This document shows positions 32,938-43,350 of a stretch of DNA of 64,000 nucleotides, one piece after another. The DNA comes from Ooceraea biroi (lineage: Eukaryota; Arthropoda; Insecta; Hymenoptera; Formicidae): contig NC_039514.1 of NCBI RefSeq assembly GCF_003672135.1, positions 14,869,787 to 14,933,786 of the forward strand, in the 5' to 3' direction. The position numbers were made by a program, and so were the translations under genes. The notes under the pieces are model-generated. The model searched no databases. It was given only the letters and a program-made list of their open reading frames with translations, and was not told the DNA's origin. Numbering within the stretch: position 1 is the first letter of the stretch; the number at the start of each line of letters is the position of its first letter.

Positions 32938-34941
32938 TTATACTTGTTGCAATATGTTGTAAGCTGAATAAGATGTTTTAAGTAACTGTAACAAATATTA
33001 AAAATGCATATTAACAACTGTAATTATAACATATTCAAATAAATCAGTAATTGACTTCCATAAATAATAATTTATTATATGTTACGAAAACAATTTTCGG
33101 TAATTATTTCCATTAGAGGACACCGATGACCCGATGACGGCGAGGTGTCCCCTAATGTATAATTATTCAATAATTATCCAATAATTATCCAATTTTTGCT
33201 GATAGATTTACTGTTTAAGAAAGAATGTTTTCACTTCCATTTAAAGAAGTTTATACAGATTACTTTAAAATATAAACGTAAATAAAATCTCACCGAATGC
33301 AATTATAAATTGTCTAATAATAAATATTTTATACTAACACCTACGAAAGAATCAAGATTCATAAATATAATGTACGAGCTAGTGAATTCAATAGGCACTG
33401 TACTACGTCTCATAATCAACAGTAAAGTTTTCTTCACCCTCGAATCTAACGTAGACCATTCCATCTCAAAAATATTATTACTGAGTTGTCGACTCTAATA
33501 ATAATTACATAATAATATTAAATTACGTAAAAGGAATGTGCATAAATTAATTGCATCAGCCTTGTAAGCAAAATACGTACATATAAGTAATTTATTTTTA
33601 GATTAGCATAATAAGCTTATTTATGTGCATAAGAGCATACCTTCAATTTTACCTCATTTCCATACCAGCAATAAAAAAAGATTTGCGTCAGCATACTGCT
33701 CATGTACAATGCCAACTGAATATATTTTGCGCTCGATGTGGTTGTCTTAGTTATTTGAAACAGATTGAAGCATACCACTAATGTACTGACTACAAACTGT
33801 ATGCTGAGGATAAATCTAAACTTTTCATTTATCAAAACGGCAAATCTGCAATTAATATCGATTAATTATCTTGACAACTCAATGCATAAACTAAAATTAT
33901 CCTGATGATTTTATATTAACGAGGCAGTATTAATTTTTCTATTAAAAATTATATTACAGGATTATTGTATACACCAACTTGAGGATACGGTTGTGTTGCA
34001 AGATACACTCGCGAAGAATATCGGGCTCATGTGTTATCCTTCTCAATCGAGATTCCAATATTTCGATCTGGCCATAAATGTGCACCAACAGTCCAAAAAT
34101 CAAACCATCGCAAGCGAGATGAAGAATAGAACCCATTATGAAGCCTATCAATTGATGAATATATGTAATGTAAAACAGGATTGGTAGTGAATAATCATAT
34201 GGTAACCACGCTCTGAATGTCAATATTCGCTTGTTGAAGTTCGTGAATAGTGACGTTATCGCAACACTTATGCAGGTTGTCTCAACGAGAATTGCGTAAT
34301 GTATTGTGTTTGTCCTGTAAAATAACTGTAGACATTGTCGCGTTTCATTTATCACTTATTATTCCATTTAGTATATTGCTTAACTTCACACAATTGCATT
34401 TTTTAAATAAATTTAAATAAATTTAAATAATGGCAGGAGAAAATTAGAATAAGGAGAATGTTTAAATGATGACTTTTCACGTTAAAATGCATATTTTTTT
34501 ACGTAACTTAATAGCTAATATTGAATAATCTTGATAACAATTTACTACTATAAACATTTATTATTTTTATGCTACTTACTGTATGCTCTTATCAAATCTA
34601 TGATAAATTTCCACTTCGTTTAGTCTGAATGGTTTGCATGGTTTTTCCATCAGAATGTTGATTAACATTGCAATATTGTTGCGATTTATTAACAAACTAA
34701 ACATTTTACAGGAAGAAACAATCATCGCGAGTAGTGTGTAGAAATTATCAGAGAAATCGTCCGAATTATCCACGATGAGTATAATGTCCAATAATTGTGA
34801 TAAAGTAAATGAGTTAACTAACACAAATATAAAAACTGTATACATATGGTATAATATACGTTTATATAACGATGTCCAGGAATTCGGCCGCCAGCAACCG
34901 CAAATGGTTAGAATTATAAATGTTTTTTCTAATATATGCAT
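32938..34941 (-). CDS. Odorant receptor OR7, five exons, complete
   Basis: Exons are 34941-34580, 34314-33979, 33845-33641, 33494-33339 and 32985-32938, giving 368 aa. The ATG at 34941 (MHILEKTF) aligns with OR6; the codon four positions earlier is TTG. Motifs are GCWRPNSW, VNSFTLSQLLDIIL, YCWYGNEVKLK at the end of exon 3 and LLKTSYSAYNILQQV at the C-terminus, one of the shortest tails. The exon 2 donor is GTTGGT rather than GTTAGT. Intron 4 contains a small GC-rich hairpin. It is the closest relative of OR6, and both sit 3' of OR8. Confidence 0.92.
33111..33157. repeat. Short GC-rich hairpin in OR7 intron 4
   Basis: Arms CATTAGAGGACACC (33111-33124) and GGTGTCCCCTAATG (33144-33157) surround a 19-base loop containing GATGACCCGATGACGG. 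It stands out in an AT-rich intron and is not seen in the other copies. Confidence 0.5.
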
Positions 34942-35190
34942 GTCTTGATTCAATGTTTTTCAATTTTATCTTGTTTGCACACGCAATAAAAATTCAACAA
35001 TTATGAAAATTTATGTACACTATTTATGTGTACTTTTTAACATGTCACGTTTATCTTCAAGATTTTCTTTAAAAAATGCAACTAAGTTTATCATCAATGT
35101 TATCAATTGATAAGAACTTTAAGTGACGTTATAATAAAATTGCACGGATAATAGTTTCATATGCGATAAACTCTCGCGAGCGATCGTAAA

Positions 35191-35280
35191 GTATCTATAG
35201 TCTCGTGGATTTCTAATGAAGACAGTCCTCCCTAACTTTCCCCTTCGCATGGGACAACTCTTATTTTATTCAGATTGTAC
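35191..35280 (-). promoter_or_regulatory. Conserved upstream block of OR7
   Basis: About 250-340 bases upstream of the ATG. The plus strand reads GTATCTATAGTC, then AACTTTCCCCTTCGCATGGG and TTATTTTATTCAG. The purine box (minus strand) is intact. The ATATAATTAT palindrome of OR1-OR4 is replaced by an AT-rich stretch. Confidence 0.45.
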
Positions 35281-35287
35281 AAGTACA

Positions 35288-35312
35288 TGTGTGTGTGTGT
35301 GTGTGTGTGTGT
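35288..35312. repeat. (TG)n microsatellite
   Basis: About twelve TG units just upstream of the OR7 block. Confidence 0.85.
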
Positions 35313-36000
35313 TTCCTGATATAATAATATTTTCATGTGGTAGAATCGTCTATACATAAATCGAATGTTGTGATATTATGGCATAATAATACTGCACGGG
35401 AATTATTTCTCGGTAAAATTATATGTTAAAAAGCGGAAATACAAAAAAATAATAACTCTCGAATAGTGAATACTCGAGTTCTCCATTTATCTACTATAAA
35501 ATATTAAAAACTGTCGATAAATTATACTTCAACTGGAAATAATATTTACTTCATTCATTCGTCAACTTTTTACCTTAAATTCTAAGTACAGTTTTCATTC
35601 TTGCATCAAGTTTTGCAAGTACAATTTCTAATTTTCTATGTCATCTAATATTTGTATATGTGCAATAATATCCAAATGATATAAATATTATAAATAAAGT
35701 AACGCACACACACAATGTAAGTGTCAACGAACGTATTGTAGTCATAATGAGAAATCTAAATTTCCGCATGACACACGCAATTATTTTTTTAAATGTTTTA
35801 ATAACTTATTTTTATACATTTTTCAATAAAGTGGTTATTAAATAATTGTGATATAAAAATCATATACCATGTGAAAAATAATTTTATTTATTTATTTAGT
35901 ACTTATGTCCGTATGCTTGTGACAGATTCATACTGTATGTGTATGTGAGTTGATGGTAAAATATTGCCAAAATAATTTTTCTTCTACTTCATCATAGAAT

Positions 36001-36090
36001 GTCTATAATCTTGCGATCTTCCCATGATAGTGCAGCTTTGCACAACTTCCCCCTTCATATGCTATGATTTTTATTATTCATATTGTGAAT
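36001..36090 (-). promoter_or_regulatory. Extra copy of the OR upstream block with no gene of its own
   Basis: GTCTATAATC, then ACTTCCCCCTTCATATGC and TTTTTATTATTCA closely match the OR8 block at 40192-40290. Similarity continues for about 270 more bases to about 36360 (CTTGTGTTGATGTCTGCC near 40550 against ATTGTGTTGATTTCTACC near 36330). It lies between OR8 and OR7, and OR7 already has a block at 35191. No OR exon lies between 35290 and 36000. It is either the remains of a deleted paralogue or a distal element. 35313-36972 holds no other gene. Confidence 0.5.
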
Positions 36091-36972
36091 AAGTCCTAAG
36101 AATAATAATAGTTTTATGTACCTTTACTGATACAATAGGATCATTAAATGCGGGTTCAATACTACGATATCATAATATAATAATACTTTGTGAAATTAGA
36201 TATTACAACTTAGATCTATAGAATGAAAAACAGAAATCTTCAATAATGTAATAACCTATACGGCAAAAGATATTTAATTTATCGTTATATCCTGTCTCAT
36301 CGCAGATGTGGTAGCAACTTTTTTATCATTGTGTTGATTTCTACCATGCAGTTTGTTGAACATTATAATGTCACGTCATAATTAATCACAATGTATGTAT
36401 ATTCACAAAAAATAATAGAAAAATGTAAATCTAAGATTTAAATTTAAAGAAATTGTTGAATAATATACATACATGAAAAAGTCAAAAAAGACGTAAAATT
36501 CATGCGCTGCAGATTATTTGGATTTATTGTATTTTCCTATAAAAAAGGTTTCTTTTAATGTGTCATTTTATATTATCAGTTTTCTTCACAAATGACACTT
36601 TAATTAGTTATTTTGCATGTCAGAGCGATTTATGTACATGCATTACTCCTACAATTTTTTACAAATGTTAATTATTTTTAAAATTAGATCATATTCAATG
36701 TTACGGTAAATTAATAAAAGTGGGAAAGTTTTATCATTTAATATTAAATTTAAAGTAATAGCATTTAATCATTCTTCTTTTATTCACAATAATATTGCGA
36801 GACTATTTTTGTTTTGCGTTTTTCTGTAGATCCTGAACAATCAAATAAAACAATCTACTTCAAATCTTAGCTTTATGTATATTCTTCATATAATATTCTC
36901 AAACATGTCAGCATATTCTTTGCAAAACATTTATATAATATGAAAAATATAGATAACAACATGGTTTTTCTA

Positions 36973-39914
36973 TTAATCTTTGTTATTCGTATCTTGCATT
37001 TGTTGAAGTATATTATAAGTGGAATATGATGTCTTGAGTAGCTGCAAAATCGTCTTGTTTTAATATCTTCAGAATTTAACCAATTTAAATTCATATTTCA
37101 AAAATAAATTATTAACTGCTTTTAATAATATAATAATATAATAATAATATAATCGTATAATAAAATATCAATATATAATATTACACAAATAAATACTAAC
37201 ACCCACAAACGAATCCAAATTCATAGGTATAACATAAGCACTGCTAAATTCGATGGGTATTGCACTGCGCCTTGTAATTATTAATAAATTTTTCTGTACA
37301 TTTTTCCTCAACGTAAACCATTCAATTTCAAAGAGATTGTTTGCTAATTGTAGACTCTAAGTTTGGAAATGCGAGATCTTTATTTATTATACACAATCTC
37401 AATTAAAACAAAACGAAAAGAAGATAATTAAAAACAAATCAGCACCAATATCACATATGTATTATTTGGCATATTGATAAGTGCATTCGAAAAAATTTTA
37501 TGTTCTAATATAAAAATCTTTTTTATACTTTATTTAACGTAATGCAGAAGAATAATTTTCCTAAATATTTTTAGCTATGTAAACTAAATATATGTAAAAA
37601 TATTTAAACGAGACGAAAATTATTATTTTACTTCCTTTAGATACTACCTTCAATTTGACTTCATTTCCATACCAGCAATATAAAAAGATTTGTGTCAGCA
37701 TGCATGACATATATAATCCTATCTCGACGAACTTCCCACTTGTCTTGGTCAGTTGATATAAAGTGAAGCATACCACCAATGTACTTACTAGGAACTGAAA
37801 GGTGATAGTGAATCTGAACTTTTTATTCAGCATAAAAGCAAACCTAAAAATAAATTGAATTTTTAAGTTATTTAATCAATCACAGAAATTTTAACAAATT
37901 GGTTGTATATTGTATGTAAATAATTGCAATTTAATACATAGAATTCATATATAGGGTGAGGCACCTAAAAAAGGCCGCCTGAATATCTCGGCTGTTATTG
38001 GTGATAGAAAAAAATGTGTCAGACCAAACTTGTATAGTTTCGAGGGACACATAATTTGTTCTAAATAGTTTTTTATTAGGAGGACGCGTAAAGGTCATAT
38101 GAAGGTCAACTTCGTTTTTTTAAATGCTATGATATGTTTTTTTACGTACTATCTAGTAGAGCGTTTGAAGATGCGCACATTGATCTACGAGTCAAAATCA
38201 TTCAAGGTCACTGAAGGCTAAAATTTCTAAGTGCTAGAACTTTTTCATTTCTGAGTTTACGGTATTTTCAATAGCAGAGAACTCTAGGCAATATAAAAAA
38301 TATAGATATCATCAACTCAGAACTTCTCGGAAAAGAAAAAATTTTTAATGGCTAAAACTTTCATTTCTGAATTTACGGTATTTTCAATAGCAGAGAACTC
38401 TAGGCAATATAAAGTAAATTATTTTCCCTTGCAGTTGGCCTTCAGTGACCTTGAATGATTTTGACCCGTAGATCAATGTGCGCATCTTCAAACGCTCTAC
38501 TAGATGATACGTAAAAAAAAACATATCATACCATTTAAGAAAACGAAGTTGACCTTCATATGACCTCTACGCGTCCACCTAATAAAAAACTATTTAGAGC
38601 AAATTATGTGTCCCTCGAAGCCATGCAAGTTTGGTCTGATACATTTTTTTCTATCACCAATAACAGTCGAGATATTCAAGACGTACAAATATATTAAATA
38701 CGAATATCACATTATTTCTACAAAGCTATTTTTGCAATTTGTTTGTATTGTAAAAGATTTAAATAAAAACTATGATATAATCATACAGAGATTGTAGGAA
38801 AAGTAATTTTATCAACTAATGTATAACATTAATAGCTTATAACAACGAACTTAAATATAAGATTATGCTGAATGACACAATCGCGAATTCTTTCTGGACT
38901 GCATACAATTTTTTTCAAACGATAACTCAGTATCTCCATTTGGCAGCAGATGTGCAACAATAATCCACAGATAAGCCCGTCGCAAGCAACGTGTAGGACA
39001 GACCCAACCGTTAAGCTTATTAGTTGATGAAAATATGTAAAATGATAAAGCATTGTTGAGGAGTAATTAAATGGTAACCATGCTCTAAACGTTAACTGCG
39101 TTTTTCTGTAATCCGTGAGCAATGATGCCACAGCCGTAGATGCGCATGTCAATTCAACCAGAATCATATAGTGTAGCGTGTTTGTTCTGCAAAATAGCTG
39201 TCGGCAGTTTTGCATTTCACTTACTATTTAATATTACTTTTCCAACTTTAACATTCAATATTCACCATTAATTGCTAATTTCCCTCAACAATTTTGATTA
39301 AAAAAGAAGAATTTTTCATAAGCAATTTCAAAATAAGATAGCTGGTTTTAGTTATAAAGCTAAATAGTTTTTACTATTTATAACATTAATTATCCGCAAA
39401 AAGTTTTATCAAATTTATATGTTAGGTACCGAACTTAAAATATATGTGTTTTAATATATACACACGTATGTTATATAAATATGAATACACTAAACTAGCT
39501 AAAACTTACGATAAAGTTCGAAATACTTACTCATTCACTCGCAATTACTTACTCGATGAGTTTGTCGAATTTCTGTCGTATTTCTATTTCTTCCTGTTCG
39601 AGCGGCTTGCAAGGTCCCTTCATAAGAATGTCCGTTAACATCGCGATATTACCACGATTTATTAATAAACTGAACATCTTAAAACAGGAAACGATCATAG
39701 CAAGCATCATGTAAAAATTATCTGTGAAATCGTCTGCGTTATCCACGGTCAAAATTATATCCAAGAATTGTGACAATGTAAACGTATTTATCAACATAAG
39801 TATAAAGATGGTGTATACGTGATACATTAAACGTCTATGTGGAGACCGCCAAGAATTCGGTATCCAGCAACCGCAGCTCATTAAAATTTTGAATGTAAAT
39901 CCCAAAATGCGCAT
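36973..39914 (-). CDS. Odorant receptor OR8, five exons, complete, MITE in intron 2
   Basis: Exons are 39914-39553 (an ATG at 39944 would add ten residues), 39186-38851, 37843-37648, 37356-37201 and 37041-36973, giving 372 aa from MRILGFTFKIL. GCWIPNSW opens the protein. Exon 3 is three codons shorter than in OR6 and OR7, missing residues just before GLYMSCMLTQ, and ends YCWYGNEVKLK. The C-terminus LLKTSYSTYNILQQMQ is followed by a tail DTNNKD not seen in the other copies, and T replaces A in the SYSAY motif. The exon 2 donor is GTTCGT, weaker than in the other genes. Intron 2 is unusually long (38850-37844) because a MITE sits in it. It is the gene nearest the cluster edge. Confidence 0.91.
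37952..38680. mobile_element. CAGGGTGAG-type MITE in OR8 intron 2
   Basis: The left end (TATAGGGTGAGGCACCT) and long inverted arms (about 37952-38210 and 38440-38680) match the copy at 60275-61138. The outer 30 or so bases of the right arm are lost after GAGATATTCA. Between the arms is a repeat of about 110 bases, present twice, containing CAATAGCAGAGAACTCTAGG. There is no coding frame. It shares the subterminal motif TTG(T/C)AT(A/G)G(T/C)TTCGAGGG with the DD41D element at 14.3 kb. Confidence 0.8.
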
Positions 39915-40191
39915 TTTCCTTTGGGCTTTTTGTGTATTTTTCATGTATCAAAAATATACTAATATATATATATATATATACGTCGGATATATAACAGTCC
40001 TTCTTTATTGTTATATAGTTATTTATTAATTAATTAAATCAAACTGGTAAATGAATTATCAAGTCATCAAGTCAACTAACAATTGAAAACAATTTTTATA
40101 GTCTAGAATTTGAAGACAATTGTAACAATGATGAAATTGTTTCACAAAGATATACGCAACAAAAACTTGAGAAAAACTGACGATCATCAAA

Positions 40192-40290
40192 TGTCTATAG
40201 CCTGCGATGTTAGGACAGTATTCTGATGTACGCTTTGCTTCACTTCCCCCTTCACATGCGACGACTTTTATTATTCAGACTACGAATGTC
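40192..40290 (-). promoter_or_regulatory. Conserved upstream block of OR8
   Basis: About 280-375 bases upstream of the MRIL start codon. The plus strand reads ATGTCTATAGCC, then CACTTCCCCCTTCACATGCG and ACTTTTATTATTCAG. Homology with 36001-36360 extends beyond the block. Confidence 0.5.
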
Positions 40291-42190
40291 TCGCATAATA
40301 ATATTGTCATGCATCAATCATGCAGTCTAGTTGATGTAATGATTCTATATTACAATGTCGCGACATAAGAATGTTTTATGAGAAAAGTATCTTCTGAAAT
40401 TAGACGGTAGAAAACTAAATTAAAGAAAAGGGAATCTTGAAAAATTTTCTATAATGCAACATCCTATACCAAATATCAGAAAATATAAGACTTAAAGTCT
40501 TGTCACATCTAGTTGCAAGCAGTAGCTAAGTTTATTTTCTTGTGTTGATGTCTGCCTTTTTCCACTCGAGGATTTTAACATTCGGTTATTATAAATATGA
40601 ATGTAAGCGTAAGTAGAGCTAAAATAATAAGATGCAAATAATAACATAATTCTCCTAGTTTCTTTTTCATGTAACTAACACAATGTATGATTAATTACAA
40701 TGTCGATTCACGGATCAGGTGCACAAGTTTCGTGATATCCGCTACCACAGATAAGCAAAAAGGTCCTCACATAATTTTAATTATGCGGCGCCTCGTTCGG
40801 AGAGTTGAATGTAAAATCTAAAAATGCAACGGCTTATTAAAACTAATACATTATTAAAACAAGCATAAGAGACAGTAAACATTAATTAAATTAAAATTAG
40901 ATAGATTTCGTTTGTGTTTAGTAATAATAAAAATATCTTTATTAGTATGCATACTGCTACTGCTTCTTTTTAGAGGTATCAGAATTCTTTATTATATATT
41001 ATTATAATTTCGTAAATGACTTTTGACTTAAAAAATCTACCACATAAACATCTCGTAACAATTCGTCAAAACAATAAGTCCCAGGGAGTCAAGTTACCAA
41101 CGTCAGTATTACATGTTGTTTCTTATCGATTCATGATATAAAAGGATTACCAACAATTATCAAAATAAAGAAAATGTACAACATTATTAAAATCAAATAT
41201 AAAATTAAATAAAACTTAATTATTTATACTAATAAATATAATGTATATTTTATAATATATTAATTGCATATGTAGGATCATCTTGCGGCCTGAAGAGGGC
41301 ATCGGATGAGCCACAAATAGGATTATCCTCCAGTGTAGACTGGACAAAAGCTATAGTATGTTTGCCATTTAGAATTTTATCTACAGCCGGAAATATTCAA
41401 TAATACATTATCGGCAAATTTGCCGACCGGCGATAACTGTTTCATCGATAATGTAGATTCCTACTATATTTAAAAGTTACAAAATAGAAAAAATATAAAA
41501 ATATTGCAAGAATTCGAATATCGAAAATTATTATGCATATTAGTATTATATAAAATACTTAATGAACTTATTCTATTTTGTTTATATGTTATATATGTTA
41601 GAAACTTTTTATTGTAAATCTGTAATCATTAAATAATAAATCATTAATAATAAAAATCTAGAAGTAATTAGACAAGAATATGTATTTTATAATTCAACAC
41701 ATTTATTGCATATTTATTGCATATTTCAATTATAATTATTTAAGGTTTATCATCACTTGTTAACTATAATATATAAAATCGATGATACATCTCGGTTGGT
41801 ATTCGTGAAACTTGCCAACAGATGACTCACTATTCGTCAAATATCCAAGCTTACATATTCTATTTTTTCCTTATTCTTTTATTCTACGTATCTTAGTGCA
41901 ATTAACAATTTATTTATAAATATATATATGGAATATTATATATTTAATAAAAAATCTATCTGTTGTCTATGAAAGTTCACATATGTAACATTTTTTTGTA
42001 AACGTAAAAACATAAATCAATATTTATTTCTCAACACAATAAAAGTATTCGGAATATAAATAATTTACTAATATTGCCATTTAATGGCCAGAATTATAAG
42101 TTAATTCCTTAGAAATTTTATTAATAGCTAATAGCACGCCGAGATCAATTAGAGTTTTAATATGCTGACAACAGAATAGTTATCTCTATA
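40291..42190. other. AT-rich edge of the OR cluster
   Basis: No OR exon, no transposon end and no credible open frame. A short less AT-rich stretch at about 41275-41450 (ATCATCTTGCGGCCTGAAGAG and onward) is unidentified. Confidence 0.5.
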
Positions 42191-43182
42191 AGCGTGTTTT
42201 GCTCAAGATTTTTTATTGACCATGTAAGCCTCTCGTATTTCACGCCTGCACGAGATGAACCGTGGTCATGTGAAATTCCAACGAGAAGGGAAGACAACGA
42301 AAAGCGCGAAAACCAAAGGGTGGATCGAGGTGAATCTGATCGTAGGAAAGGGTCGGGGTTGTCAGCGTTACAATATAGGGTCTATCCTTATCTGCGAAAT
42401 ACAGGCAATGTCTCCCCGCTCTCTCCTGATACTCGATGTCCCTCGTGTTCCTTGTCCCGAGTCCGGGAGAGGAGAGGAGAACACGCCATGATGAATCGGC
42501 CATATTGTCCTGGACTGTTCTCTGAGAGACTGTTTCTGAAAGAGGGTCAATCCTGCTTGCGCACTGTCCTTTTGTCACATGTATTCTCACGCTTCTCTCT
42601 AATGGATACAAAAAGCGCTGCGTAACTCGTGCCTTTTAAAACTTGACCCAATATGATAAAAACACAATCTTTCTTTTGTGACCTGTAAAATATATATTAC
42701 CACTAGAAAATCTAAAATAAGATTAAAGCTTAAATAAAAATCTTCAGGAACATTGCTCTTCATGTATCTTTCCAAATTAACATCCATATATATACTTTAA
42801 CTATATTTAAAAACTGAAATAAATTAGATAAGATAAATTAGCGATAATAAGTCTTTGTAAGTGAAATTGAAGATAAGATTTAGAAAAAGTGTGTATTAAT
42901 TTTATCATAAAATCATATTACCGATTCAGAATAATCTAATCGTGTGGTCTTCAAGTTTCGGGATGATTTCGTTTAATCTGAAATTTACACTTATAATGTT
43001 ATCACACGTGATCCAGCGTGAGAAAATGACAAATCACCTTATCAGCAGCAGCGGACGTGATGACCTCGCATAGTAACCGATTCTGAGGATATGTGTCCTC
43101 TATATTCTCGAGTCATGCTTTAACATCAGTTATGACCACAACCGGCGGATTTCATATTTGTTCGCACTGCACGGCAATATAC
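42191..43182. other. Start of GC-richer, non-OR region
   Basis: 42240-42610 is mixed-composition DNA open in several overlapping frames on both strands, none with recognisable domains or consistent codon use. The overlap in many frames points to composition rather than a gene. 42611-43182 has nothing recognisable. Confidence 0.4.
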
Positions 43183-43350
43183 AGAGTGTCCCAGAAGTAT
43201 CGGATTTTATTCCCGCAGTTAATCTTCCTCTGAAGAACTGCTCATTCCAGACTTAGATTGTGAGACTTATATTTAAATCTTATAAATGCAATGACAACGA
43301 AATATTAAGCAACATCATTTTCAATCATATTCTTTCTTGGATTAGCCAAT
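43183..43350. mobile_element. Probable left end of a CAGRGTGTCC-type MITE
   Basis: TA followed by CAGAGTGTCCCAGAAGTATC is typical of the CAGGGTGTC-ended elements seen elsewhere in the window. No matching right end was found nearby, so this is a fragment and its end is approximate. Confidence 0.35.

Noticed and set aside
42194..42625. 143-codon plus-strand frame
   Set aside because: Three other frames across both strands are also open here; no domain or codon signal singles one out.
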